This document shows positions 8,811 through 16,285 of a stretch of 21,814 bases of DNA, in pieces. The stretch lies in contig JBJHBY010000026.1 of NCBI GenBank assembly GCA_050485745.1, forward strand, positions 1 through 21,814, in the 5' to 3' direction. The DNA comes from JBJHBY01 sp050485745. GTDB taxonomy: Bacteria > Pseudomonadota > Gammaproteobacteria > Pseudomonadales > CAMLJR01. A program made the translations under genes and the position numbers. Position 1 is the stretch's first letter, and each line of letters opens with the position of its first letter. A model generated the notes under the pieces. It worked only from the letters and a program-made list of their open reading frames with translations, was not told the DNA's origin and made no database searches.

Positions 8811-8895
8811 CACAATAAAAATAATTGAGCCAGTCAATAAAAATAACGCGCTGAAGAGACCTGGATGGGGAAAGCTTGCTTTCCCCCGTTCATTT
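8811..8895 (+). ncRNA. CrcZ-like small RNA 2 (predicted)
   Basis: A predicted transcript of about 85 nt, organised like sRNA 1. Four AAN triplets lie at 8814-8825, a 10-nt linker follows, and four more AAN triplets lie at 8836-8847. The identical block GAGACCTGGATGGGGAA is at 8856-8872 and runs into a terminator hairpin. Unlike sRNA 1 there is no obvious hairpin between the two AAN runs. The two RNAs look like diverged tandem duplicates, comparable in arrangement to the CrcZ/CrcX/CrcY families of some Pseudomonas. A role as an Hfq/Crc decoy is inferred. Confidence 0.76.
8867..8895 (+). terminator. Terminator of sRNA 2
   Basis: GGGGAAAGC at 8867-8875 pairs with GCTTTCCCC at 8878-8886, giving an 8-bp stem closed by a CTTG tetraloop. 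The following tail, CGTTCATTT, is less U-rich than that of sRNA 1, so termination may be leaky towards pcnB. Confidence 0.72.
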
Positions 8896-8967
8896 CTGCC
8901 CTGCCGAGATCCACAGTATCCTTGAACCCGGCCACGCCGATTATCCGGCACCGCTCCGCGGCGCCTG

Positions 8968-8976
8968 TGCTAATAT
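8968..8976 (+). promoter_or_regulatory. Possible extended -10 promoter for pcnB
   Basis: TGC-TAATAT is a good extended -10 element, predicting a start near 8983 and a leader of about 60 nt. No convincing -35 is seen at the matching distance. Confidence 0.4.
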
Positions 8977-9011
8977 CCGCAACTTTGGCGCCCCCCGCCC
9001 CCCAGGCGGGC

Positions 9012-9023
9012 AATAACAACAGG
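9012..9023 (+). promoter_or_regulatory. CA-type (AAN) motif in the pcnB leader
   Basis: AATAACAACAGG contains an exact AANAANAA motif and lies directly after a 6-bp GC hairpin (8994-8999 with 9005-9010), about 20 nt before the pcnB ATG. The only Shine-Dalgarno-like sequence, AGGA at 9021-9024, abuts it. In Pseudomonas this placement marks Hfq/Crc-repressed genes. Regulation of pcnB here is inference. Confidence 0.42.
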
Positions 9024-9043
9024 ACCTTCCGGCTAACCACCTG

Positions 9044-10429
9044 ATGCTGCAACGGATCAAAGACAGTCTCGAGAAAACGCTCGGGAAGTGGAAGAAGGCG
9101 GGCGGCAATCCCGTGCCAGCAGCGGACCCGCATGTCGTCCCGCGGGACCAGCACAACATCTCCCGCCGCAACATCAGTGATGCGGCGCTGAAGGTCATGG
9201 CCCGCCTGCGCGGCGGCGGCTTCAAGGCCTATCTCGTCGGCGGCGGGGTCCGCGACCTGCTGCTCGGCATGCGCCCCAAGGACTTCGACATCGCCACCGA
9301 TGCCCGCCCCGAGCAGGTTCGCGAGCTGTTCCGCAACAGCATGATCATCGGCCGCCGTTTCAAAATCGTGCATGTGCGCTTTGGCCGGGAAGTGATCGAA
9401 GTCACCACGTTCCGCGGCAATCACAGCCAGGAGGGTGAGGCTGCGGCAAGCCTTGGCAGCCGTGGCCGCCGCGGTGAACAGGCCGTGCGCAGCGAGAGCG
9501 GCATGCTGCTGCGCGACAACGTGTATGGCAGTATCGAGGAAGACGCGATTCGCCGCGACTTCACCGTCAATGCCCTTTATTACACCACCGAAGACTTCAG
9601 CGTCCACGACTACGCCGACGGGCTCAAGGACCTGCATGCGCGGCGCATCCGCCTGATCGGCGACCCGGAGACCCGCTACCGCGAAGATCCGGTGCGCATG
9701 TTGCGCGCCGTGCGCTTCGCGGCCAAGCTGGATTTCAGCCTCGACCCGGCCACCGCGCAGCCCCTGCGGCCACTGGCCCCCTTGCTGCGGGATGTTCCGG
9801 CAGCACGCATGTTCGACGAAGTCCTCAAGCTGTTCATGGCGGGACATGCCCAGGCGACGTGGGCGCTGCTGCGGCAGCACGACCTGTTCCACCCCCTGTT
9901 TCCGGCCACCGCCGAACTGCTGGATGAAATGCCCGAGCCCTACGAGGCTCTGATCCTCGCCGCCCTGCGCAGTACCGACCGGCGCCTGGCCGAAGACAAG
10001 CCGGTGACGCCGGCGTTCCTGTTCGCCGCCCTGCTGTGGCCCTGTGTGCAACGGGAATACGAAGCGCTGCTGGCCCAGGGCGTGCCGGAGCTGCCCGCCC
10101 TGCACCAGGCCGCGCAGGAAGTCGCCGACCGGCAGCAGGGCAGCGTCGCCATTCCCCGCCGCTTCGGCATTCCGATGCGCGAGATCTGGGAACTGCAAGT
10201 GCGCCTGCCCCGGCGCAGCGGGCGCCGCGCGCTCAACCTGCTGGAACACAAGCGCCTGCGCGCCGGCTACGACTTCCTGCTGTTGCGCGAGGAGGCCGGA
10301 GAGGACCTCGGTGGTCTCGGCGCCTGGTGGACGGAGTTCATGGAGGCCACCGAGGAGCACCGCGACGGCATGCTGCGCCTGTTGCAGTCGGGCGACAGGA
10401 AGCCGCGACGCCGGCGCCGGCGCAACTGA
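9044..10429 (+). CDS. pcnB: Poly(A) polymerase I
   Basis: PcnB adds 3' poly(A) tails to RNAs and promotes their decay. The 461-residue protein belongs to the class II nucleotidyltransferases: the nucleotide-binding LVGGGVRDLLLG lies at 64-75, the catalytic pair of aspartates in KDFDIATD at about 80-82, and the third carboxylate region EEDAIRRDFTVNALYY at about 155-170, followed by RNA-binding helices. The basic N-terminus and the arginine-rich tail KPRRRRRRN are typical of bacterial poly(A) polymerases rather than CCA-adding enzymes. The ATG at 9044 fits the family N-terminus, but its Shine-Dalgarno is weak and distant. It heads a tight run with folK (6 bp gap). A possible promoter and a CA motif lie upstream. 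Confidence 0.95.
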   Translation: MLQRIKDSLEKTLGKWKKAGGNPVPAADPHVVPRDQHNISRRNISDAALKVMARLRGGGFKAYLVGGGVRDLLLGMRPKDFDIATDARPEQVRELFRNSMIIGRRFKIVHVRFGREVIEVTTFRGNHSQEGEAAASLGSRGRRGEQAVRSESGMLLRDNVYGSIEEDAIRRDFTVNALYYTTEDFSVHDYADGLKDLHARRIRLIGDPETRYREDPVRMLRAVRFAAKLDFSLDPATAQPLRPLAPLLRDVPAARMFDEVLKLFMAGHAQATWALLRQHDLFHPLFPATAELLDEMPEPYEALILAALRSTDRRLAEDKPVTPAFLFAALLWPCVQREYEALLAQGVPELPALHQAAQEVADRQQGSVAIPRRFGIPMREIWELQVRLPRRSGRRALNLLEHKRLRAGYDFLLLREEAGEDLGGLGAWWTEFMEATEEHRDGMLRLLQSGDRKPRRRRRRN

Positions 10430-10435
10430 CGCGCC

Positions 10436-10975
10436 ATGCACACCCGCCCAACAGACACTGCCACCCCCCCGGCCGAGGTCTGCTACATCGGCCTCGGCAG
10501 CAACCTGAACAACCCGGAACACCAGCTCAGGCGAGCCCTCCTGGCCCTGGCAAGCCTGCCGGGAACGCGGCTGACCGCCAGTTCCCGGGCCTACCCGAAT
10601 CCGGCGATCGGCCCCGGCAGGCAGCCCGACTATCTCAACCTGGTCGCCTGCCTGCACACCACCCTCGCCCCGTTGCCACTGCTGCATGCGCTGCAGGCCA
10701 TCGAGCAGGCCCAGGGCAGGGTCAGGGAGCAACGCTGGGCGGCACGCAGCCTGGATCTCGACCTGCTACTGTATGGACAGCAAGTCATCGACAGCGCAGA
10801 GCTGACCCTGCCGCACCCCAGGATGCGCGAGCGCAGTTTCGTACTGGTGCCCCTCGGGGAGCTGGCGCCGGAGCTGGTTCTGCCCGACGGCACCCCCCTG
10901 ACGAACCTGCTGCGACACTGCAAGCGCGGCAGCCTCGGTACTCCCCTGAACCTGAACCACGGAGCGCAACCGTGA
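10436..10975 (+). CDS. folK: 2-amino-4-hydroxy-6-hydroxymethyldihydropteridine pyrophosphokinase
   Basis: FolK transfers pyrophosphate from ATP to 6-hydroxymethyl-7,8-dihydropterin in folate synthesis. The 179-residue protein has the N-terminal YIGLGSNL strand, the signature RWAARSLDLDLLLYG (about 100-114) with the two Mg-binding aspartates Asp107 and Asp109, and the pterin/ATP-site LPHPRMRERSFVLVPL (about 125-140). It has an extra N-terminal segment of about 12 residues before the first strand. No strong Shine-Dalgarno precedes it, so translation may be coupled to pcnB six bases upstream. Its stop overlaps the GTG start of the next gene by four bases (GTGA). Confidence 0.95.
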   Translation: MHTRPTDTATPPAEVCYIGLGSNLNNPEHQLRRALLALASLPGTRLTASSRAYPNPAIGPGRQPDYLNLVACLHTTLAPLPLLHALQAIEQAQGRVREQRWAARSLDLDLLLYGQQVIDSAELTLPHPRMRERSFVLVPLGELAPELVLPDGTPLTNLLRHCKRGSLGTPLNLNHGAQP

Positions 10976-11649
10976 CCCAGCGTGAACCGGCACCCCCATC
11001 GTCCACCGGCGCCGAGCCCTCCTTCATTGCCGTGGAAGGCGCAATCGGAGTCGGCAAAACGACCCTCGCCCGGCGCCTGGCAGAGAGCTTTGGCCACCCC
11101 CTGCTACTGGAGCAGGCCGAGGCCAACCCCTTCCTCGAGCGCTTTTATCGCAATCCACAACAGGCCGCGCTGGCCACCCAGCTGTTCTTTCTCTTCCAGC
11201 GCAGCCAACAGCTCGAGGGCCTGCGCCAGGCCGATCTGTTCGAGACCCCGGGGCGGGTATCGGATTTCCTGATCGACAAGGATCGCCTGTTCGCCCGCGT
11301 CAACCTGGATGAGGACGAGTACGCCCTGTACGAGCGTGTCTACCAGCAGCTGACCATCGATGCCCCCAACCCCTCCCTGGTGATCTATCTGCAGGCACCA
11401 GTGGATGTGCTGCTGCAGCGTATCCAGGCACGGGGCCTGCCCCACGAAAAGGACATCGACCGCCGCTATCTCGAGCGTCTCAACGCGGCCTACAGCGAAT
11501 TCTTCCTGTACTATGACGCCGCGCCACTGCTGATCGTGAATGCGGCCGAGATTGACTTCGCCAACAGTGACCGCGACTATCAGCATCTGGTCGACTATCT
11601 GCGCAATATCCGCGGCGGCCGCCACTACTTCAACCCGACCTTCCTCTAG
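10972..11649 (+). CDS. Deoxynucleoside kinase (dAK/dGK type)
   Basis: A P-loop kinase of the deoxynucleoside kinase family, which phosphorylates deoxyadenosine or deoxyguanosine for dNTP salvage. The protein is 225 residues. Walker A is GAIGVGKTT at about 23-31; Glu47 in LLEQAEANPF matches the catalytic-base region; the family motif SDFLIDKDRLFA follows at about 97-108; and the arginine-rich lid is around RGLPHEKDIDRRYL. The frame is open far upstream inside folK, but GTG at 10972 overlaps the folK TGA and has GGAG seven bases before it, so this is the likely start. The first 16 residues are Pro/Ser-rich and probably disordered. Substrate preference cannot be read with certainty. Position between folK and panB suggests one operon. 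Confidence 0.9.
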   Translation: MTQREPAPPSSTGAEPSFIAVEGAIGVGKTTLARRLAESFGHPLLLEQAEANPFLERFYRNPQQAALATQLFFLFQRSQQLEGLRQADLFETPGRVSDFLIDKDRLFARVNLDEDEYALYERVYQQLTIDAPNPSLVIYLQAPVDVLLQRIQARGLPHEKDIDRRYLERLNAAYSEFFLYYDAAPLLIVNAAEIDFANSDRDYQHLVDYLRNIRGGRHYFNPTFL

Positions 11650-11701
11650 CCAGCAGCAGTCATTGGTCGCTGGCCATTTCGATCGACGAGCCGGGAGTTG
11701 C

Positions 11702-12493
11702 ATGAGCACCATCACCCTGAACAGCCTGCAGGCACGCAAGGCCGCGGCGGAGCCCTTCGCCGTACTGACCTGCTACGACGCCAGTTTCGCCCGCCTGCTC
11801 AGCACAGCGGGTATCGAGGCATTGCTGGTGGGGGACACCCTCGGCATGCTCCTGCAGGGGCACGACAGCACCCTGCCGGTCACGGTCGAGGACATGGCCT
11901 ACCATGTGGCCTGCACCGCCCGCGGCAACCAGGGCGCCTTCATCATCGGCGACCTGCCCTTCGCCAGTTACAGCACCGTGGAGCAGGCCCTCGCCAGTTC
12001 CGCAGTCCTGATGCGCGCTGGCGCCCACTGCGTCAAGCTCGAGGGCGGCGCCTGGTTGCTGGACAGCATCCGCGCGCTCAGCCAGCAGGGCATCCCGGTG
12101 TGTTCCCACCTCGGGCTGACCCCGCAGTCGGTGAATGCCTTCGGCGGCTTCAAGGTGCAGGGGCGGCAGCCCGAGCAGGCGCGCCGCATCCTTGAGGATG
12201 CCCTGGCGGTGCAGGAGGCCGGGGCCAGCCTGCTGGTACTGGAGTGCGTGCCGCGCAGCCTGGCGGCGGAGATCACCCGCGCGCTGCGCATCCCGGTGAT
12301 CGGCATCGGCGCGGGCCCCGACACCGATGGCCAGGTGCTGGTCTTGCAGGACATGCTCGGCATCACACCGAAACCGCCCCGGTTCGTCCGCAACTTCATG
12401 GAGGATGGGGGCAGCATCGAGACGGCGGTCCGCCGCTATCGCGAAGCGGTCATCGCGCGGCGTTTTCCGGAAGATGCGCACTGCTACCGCTGA
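11702..12493 (+). CDS. panB: Ketopantoate hydroxymethyltransferase
   Basis: PanB makes ketopantoate from alpha-ketoisovalerate and methylenetetrahydrofolate, the first committed step to pantothenate and CoA. The 263-residue protein is a (beta/alpha)8 barrel of normal length. The Mg-binding Asp45 (LLVGDTLG), Asp84 (IIGDLPF) and Glu114 (VKLEGG), and the catalytic Glu181 (VLECVP), fall at the positions I recall from the E. coli enzyme. The ATG at 11702 has GGGAG closely upstream. It follows the kinase gene by 52 bp and is separated from panC by an AT-rich 323-bp spacer, so panB probably belongs to the pcnB-folK transcript and panC to another. Confidence 0.97.
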   Translation: MSTITLNSLQARKAAAEPFAVLTCYDASFARLLSTAGIEALLVGDTLGMLLQGHDSTLPVTVEDMAYHVACTARGNQGAFIIGDLPFASYSTVEQALASSAVLMRAGAHCVKLEGGAWLLDSIRALSQQGIPVCSHLGLTPQSVNAFGGFKVQGRQPEQARRILEDALAVQEAGASLLVLECVPRSLAAEITRALRIPVIGIGAGPDTDGQVLVLQDMLGITPKPPRFVRNFMEDGGSIETAVRRYREAVIARRFPEDAHCYR

Positions 12494-12596
12494 ATGCCGC
12501 ACACTCCGGCCGCCCGCCGACAATTAACGTGCAAACCATTGATTTTTAATACTTTTTAAAAAATAACCAAGAATACACGAGCAAGTGCTTCTTTTT

Positions 12597-12623
12597 GTAA
12601 CAAATCGGGGAATTTTTTGTTAC
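12597..12623. promoter_or_regulatory. GTAACAAA/TTTGTTAC inverted repeat before panC
   Basis: Perfect 8-bp inverted repeat: GTAACAAA at 12597-12604 and TTTGTTAC at 12616-12623, spacer 11 bp. The outer half-sites are the same GTAAC/GTTAC words as in the sRNA enhancers, with 22 bp between their starts. It is AT-rich and more likely an operator than a terminator. The bound protein is unknown; CbrB is a candidate. Confidence 0.5.
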
Positions 12624-12674
12624 CGACCCCATTGATCCACCCCGGGTGTTGCGGCATACTTCCCGGCCACCGGT

Positions 12675-12699
12675 GCACTGCACAGAAACTGTGCAGTGC
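12675..12699. other. Perfect 11-bp hairpin in the panC leader
   Basis: GCACTGCACAG at 12675-12685 and CTGTGCAGTGC at 12689-12699 form a perfect 11-bp stem with a 3-nt AAA loop. No U tract follows, so it is not a standard terminator. It could be an operator dyad or an mRNA leader structure 118 bp before panC. Confidence 0.7.
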
Positions 12700-12816
12700 C
12701 TGAGCATGGCCACAGGCCTGCCTCGACCGGTACGGTCCGGCCCGCCGAGTGCGGTGCCATATCACACGACCTACGTCTGACTTCGGCGTCAAGCACAGAG
12801 TGGGGATGACAGTGGT

Positions 12817-13701
12817 ATGAAAACCCTGGTGAAAACCGCGGCTCTGCGCGCGGCACTCACGGTCGAACGGCGCGCCGGAAAGCGCATTGCCTTCGTGCCC
12901 ACTATGGGCAATCTTCACGAGGGCCATCTGCAACTGGTGCGCCGTGCCCGGCGCAGCGCCGATGTCGTGGTGGTCAGCATCTTCGTCAACCCGCTGCAGT
13001 TCGGCCCCGGTGAGGATCTGGACAAGTACCCCCGCACCCTGGCCGCCGATCGCGAAAAGCTGTTTGGCGAGGGCGCGCAGTATCTGTTCCATCCCAGCGT
13101 CGACGAGATCTACCCCGAGGGTATGGCGAACCAGACCCTGGTCACCGTGCCCGAACTCTCGGACACACTGTGCGGCCAGAGCCGCCCCGGCCATTTCAGC
13201 GGTGTTACTACCGTGGTCGCCAAGCTGTTCCAGATGGTGCAGCCCGATGTCGCCATCTTCGGCCAGAAGGACTTCCAGCAGTTGACCATTATTCGCAAGA
13301 TGGTCAATGACCTGTGCATGCCCATCGAGATCATCGGCGTTGAGACCGCCCGCGCCACCGACGGCCTGGCGCTGAGTTCGCGCAATGGCTACCTGAACCG
13401 CCGTGAGCGCGTGGTCGCACCACTGCTGCACCGGACCCTGCAGGAATGTCGCGAAGCCATCGCCTGTGGCTTTGACAATTACCGCGAGCTGGAGCGGCAT
13501 GCGATGGAGACCCTGCGCCACGCCGGATTCAGCCCGGACTATGTCTCGATCCGGGACGCCCGCTCACTGGGCGATGTCACCCTCGACAGCGAGGCCGTGG
13601 TGGTTGCCGCGGCTGCCTATCTCGGCGGGACCCGCCTGATCGACAACGTCACCCTCAATCTCAACCCCAGCCAGGACTGGGGCATGCTCGCCGCGGTCTG
13701 A
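12817..13701 (+). CDS. panC: Pantothenate synthetase
   Basis: PanC condenses pantoate with beta-alanine using ATP through a pantoyl-adenylate. The 294-residue protein has the HIGH-like PTMGNLHEGH at about 28-37, FVNPLQF with the pantoate-site Gln at about 56-62, the ATP-binding GQKDFQQL, and the KMSKS-like SSRNGYL. Length is slightly above that of E. coli PanC (283). The ATG at 12817 is preceded by GGGGA at 11 bases, a long but usable spacing. It is followed by panD after 45 bp, forming a panCD unit that also provides the beta-alanine. Confidence 0.97.
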   Translation: MKTLVKTAALRAALTVERRAGKRIAFVPTMGNLHEGHLQLVRRARRSADVVVVSIFVNPLQFGPGEDLDKYPRTLAADREKLFGEGAQYLFHPSVDEIYPEGMANQTLVTVPELSDTLCGQSRPGHFSGVTTVVAKLFQMVQPDVAIFGQKDFQQLTIIRKMVNDLCMPIEIIGVETARATDGLALSSRNGYLNRRERVVAPLLHRTLQECREAIACGFDNYRELERHAMETLRHAGFSPDYVSIRDARSLGDVTLDSEAVVVAAAAYLGGTRLIDNVTLNLNPSQDWGMLAAV

Positions 13702-13746
13702 TCCAGGACCCGAGCAGATACCCGATACCCCGGAGGACCGGTTTCG

Positions 13747-14127
13747 ATGCACAGCACCATGCTCAAAGCCAAGCTGCACAAGGCCTGCGTTACCCACGCC
13801 GTGCTCAACTACGAGGGTTCCTGCGCGATCGACGGCCGCCTGCTGGACATGGCCGGCATCCGGGAGTACGAGCAGATCCAGATCTACAATGTCACCAACG
13901 GCGAGCGCTTTACCACTTACGCCATCCGGGGCGAGGACGGCTCCGGCATGATCTCGGTCAACGGTGCCGCGGCGCACAAGGCCGGTGTTGGCGACATCGT
14001 CATCATCTGCGCCTATGCCGCCTACAGCGAGGCGGAGCTGATCAACTTCAAGCCACGCCTGATCTACATGAACCCGGACAACAGTGTCAGCCACGCGGCC
14101 AACGCGATTCCCGTACAGGTCGCCTGA
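13747..14127 (+). CDS. panD: Aspartate 1-decarboxylase, pyruvoyl-dependent
   Basis: PanD converts aspartate to beta-alanine for pantothenate. The 126-residue proenzyme self-cleaves between Gly24 and Ser25 (YEGSCAI) to give the pyruvoyl cofactor; Lys9, Tyr58-region IYNVTNGERF and the later GAAAHKAGVGD are the usual family features. GGAGG lies ten bases before the ATG. It ends the panCD unit: a strong terminator lies about 73 bp downstream. In Pseudomonas pgi follows panD before acs, as I recall; here acs follows directly. Confidence 0.97.
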   Translation: MHSTMLKAKLHKACVTHAVLNYEGSCAIDGRLLDMAGIREYEQIQIYNVTNGERFTTYAIRGEDGSGMISVNGAAAHKAGVGDIVIICAYAAYSEAELINFKPRLIYMNPDNSVSHAANAIPVQVA

Positions 14128-14199
14128 AGGGTCGCCTGACAGGTGACGCTGCCCATTGCTGCGTGCAGCACGGCATCTACTCCATCCGGACCATCCCGC

Positions 14200-14236
14200 A
14201 AAGCCCCTCCAGTGTTAAGCTGAAGGGGCTTTTTGC
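14200..14236 (+). terminator. Rho-independent terminator after panD
   Basis: AAAGCCCCTCCAG at 14200-14212 pairs with CTGAAGGGGCTTT at 14220-14232 with a single mismatch, and a run of T follows. It ends only about 42 bp before the acs ATG, so a separate acs promoter would have to overlap or precede the hairpin, or acs relies on readthrough. Confidence 0.88.
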
Positions 14237-14277
14237 GTTCAGGCACTCATGTTCAGGTACACAACAAGGACTCGCCC

Positions 14278-16215
14278 ATGCACCAGATTCAGGTCCATCC
14301 GGTTCCGGACGCCATCCGCGAGCAGGCCCACATCGATCGCGAGCGCTACCAGGCGCTGTACCGGGCCTCCATCGACGACCCCGAGACCTTCTGGGCGGAG
14401 CAGGCCCGGCAATTCCTGCAATGGGAGCAGCCCTGGCGGCAAGTGCGCCAGTTCGACTTCCACCGCGGCGAGGCGCGCTGGTTCGAAGGCGGGCGCCTCA
14501 ATGTTGCGGTGAACTGCATCGACCGTCACCTGCCCCAGCGCGCCGACCAGGTTGCCTTGATCTGGGAGGGGGATGACCCGGCGGACGACGCCCGCATTAC
14601 CTACCGCGAACTGTACGAGCAGGTCTGCAAGCTGGCCAACGCCCTGCGCGGCCACGGCGTCGGCAAGGGCGACCGGGTCTGTATCTACATGCCGATGATT
14701 CCCGAAGCTGCCTATGCCATGCTCGCCTGCGCACGCATCGGCGCGGTGCACTCGGTGGTGTTTGGCGGTTTCTCCCCGGAGGCGCTGAAGGATCGCATCC
14801 TCGACGCCGACTGCCGTGTCCTGATCACCGCCGATGAAGGCGTGCGTGGTGGCCGGAATGTGCCCCTCAAGACAAACGCGGACCGTGCCCTGCAGCAATG
14901 CCCGGACGTGCATTCCGTGTTTGTGGTAAAGCGTACCGGTGGCGACATCCAGTGGCAGGCGAACCGCGACCTCTGGTATCACGAGGCCGTCAACAGCGCA
15001 GCCGCCGAGTGCGTGCCGGAGAGCATGGACGCGGAGGATCCGCTGTTCATCCTGTACACCTCGGGCTCCACCGGCAAGCCCAAGGGCGTGCTGCACACCA
15101 CCGGGGGCTATCTGCTGATGGCCGCCATGACCCACAAGTACACCTTTGACTACCGCGAGGGCGAGGTCTACTGGTGTACTGCCGACGTGGGCTGGATCAC
15201 CGGCCATACCTACATCGTCTACGGGCCCCTGGCCAACGGCGCCACCAGCCTGATGTTCGAGGGCGTGCCCACCTGGCCCGATGCCTCGCGCTGCTGGCAG
15301 GTGGTCGACAAGCACAAGGTCAGTACTTTCTATACCGCGCCGACCGCTCTGCGCGCCCTGATGGGCCAGGGCAACCGCTTCATCAGCTGCACCTCCCGCG
15401 CCAGCCTGCGCCTTCTGGGAACCGTGGGTGAGCCGATCAACCCGGAGGTCTGGGAGTGGTATTACCAGGACGTGGGCGATTCGCGCTGCCCGGTGGTGGA
15501 TACCTGGTGGCAGACGGAGACCGGGGCGCACATGATCACCCCGCTGCCGGGCGCCATCGACCTCAAGCCGGGCTCTGCCACCCTGCCCTTCTTCGGCGTG
15601 GAGCCGGCGCTGCTGGATGCCGAGGGCCGCGAGATCGAGGGGCCCGGCGAGGGCAACCTGGTGATCAAGGCCTCCTGGCCGAGCCAGATCCGCACCGTCT
15701 ACGGTGACCACCAGCGCCTGATCGACACCTATTTCTCCACGTATCCCGGCTATTACTTCACCGGGGACGGCGCCCGTCGCGATGCCGATGGCTACTACTG
15801 GATCACCGGGCGGGTGGATGACGTGCTCAATGTCTCCGGCCACCGCCTGGGCACGGCGGAGATCGAGAGCGCTCTGGTGCTGCACGACGCCGTGGCCGAG
15901 GCGGCGGTGGTGGGCTACCCCCACGACATCAAGGGCCAGGGCATCTATGCCTATGTCACCCTGATGACCGGGGTTGAGCCCGACGAGGCATTGCGCAAGG
16001 CGCTGGTGGCCCTGTGTGCCAGCGAGATCGGCGCCATCGCCAAGCCGGAGCTGATCCAGTGGGCCCCGGGGCTGCCCAAGACCCGCTCCGGCAAGATCAT
16101 GCGCCGCATCCTGCGCAAGATCGCCGCCAACGAGCTGGACAATCTGGGCGACACGTCGACCCTGGCCGACCCCTCGGTGGTGGATCAGTTGATCGAGGAG
16201 CGGCTGAACCGATAG
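14278..16215 (+). CDS. acs: Acetyl-coenzyme A synthetase
   Basis: AMP-forming acetate activation to acetyl-CoA. The 645-residue protein has the family's full length. The ATP-binding P-loop YTSGSTGKPKG starts at about residue 260, the TWWQTETG motif and the YFTGDGARRDADGYYWITGRVDD hinge region follow, and the C-terminal PKTRSGKIMRR holds the acetylation-regulated lysine at about 606. The open frame extends 15 residues upstream to 14233, inside the terminator; the ATG at 14278 has AAGGA eight bases before it and fits the family N-terminus. AACAAGGA at 14263-14270 overlaps this Shine-Dalgarno and differs from the CA motif AANAANAA at one position, suggesting possible but weak Hfq/Crc control. 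Confidence 0.97.
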   Translation: MHQIQVHPVPDAIREQAHIDRERYQALYRASIDDPETFWAEQARQFLQWEQPWRQVRQFDFHRGEARWFEGGRLNVAVNCIDRHLPQRADQVALIWEGDDPADDARITYRELYEQVCKLANALRGHGVGKGDRVCIYMPMIPEAAYAMLACARIGAVHSVVFGGFSPEALKDRILDADCRVLITADEGVRGGRNVPLKTNADRALQQCPDVHSVFVVKRTGGDIQWQANRDLWYHEAVNSAAAECVPESMDAEDPLFILYTSGSTGKPKGVLHTTGGYLLMAAMTHKYTFDYREGEVYWCTADVGWITGHTYIVYGPLANGATSLMFEGVPTWPDASRCWQVVDKHKVSTFYTAPTALRALMGQGNRFISCTSRASLRLLGTVGEPINPEVWEWYYQDVGDSRCPVVDTWWQTETGAHMITPLPGAIDLKPGSATLPFFGVEPALLDAEGREIEGPGEGNLVIKASWPSQIRTVYGDHQRLIDTYFSTYPGYYFTGDGARRDADGYYWITGRVDDVLNVSGHRLGTAEIESALVLHDAVAEAAVVGYPHDIKGQGIYAYVTLMTGVEPDEALRKALVALCASEIGAIAKPELIQWAPGLPKTRSGKIMRRILRKIAANELDNLGDTSTLADPSVVDQLIEERLNR

Positions 16216-16259
16216 TCGGATACTGCACAGCCCGACCTTCGGCAACGGCGTGGCTGATT

Positions 16260-16279
16260 GGATGGATGGATGGATGGAT
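16260..16279. repeat. (GGAT)5 microsatellite
   Basis: Five perfect GGAT units about 45 bp after the acs stop, in the non-coding 16216-16661 spacer. It could vary in length by slippage; no function is visible. Confidence 0.9.
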
Positions 16280-16285
16280 GGGTAG

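Larger units (their letters stand above)
12494..12816. other. Non-coding panB-panC spacer
   Basis: No gene is seen in these 323 bp. The first 130 bp are strikingly AT-rich for this genome (for example near 12538-12562), and the spacer contains two dyads listed separately. It probably carries the panC promoter, but I cannot point to convincing -35/-10 boxes. Open frames on the opposite strand here are extensions of panC antisense frames and lack support. Confidence 0.6.

Noticed and set aside
8945..8961. Sigma54-like GGCAC before pcnB
   Set aside because: The downstream GC lies at 11 rather than 12 bp from the GG, and the -12 element is poor.
12538..12552. FNR-like half-site TTGAT in the panB-panC spacer
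   Set aside because: Only one half is present; no ATCAA partner stands at the N4 spacing.
12707..12722. Third sigma54-like site before panC (GG at 12708, GC at 12720)
   Set aside because: Spacing is right, but the sequence TGGCCACAGGCCTGCC lacks the CACG of the -24 element and no AAN run or terminator follows.
14239..16245. Long minus-strand open frame antisense to acs (668 codons)
   Set aside because: A GC-driven shadow of acs with no motif of its own.
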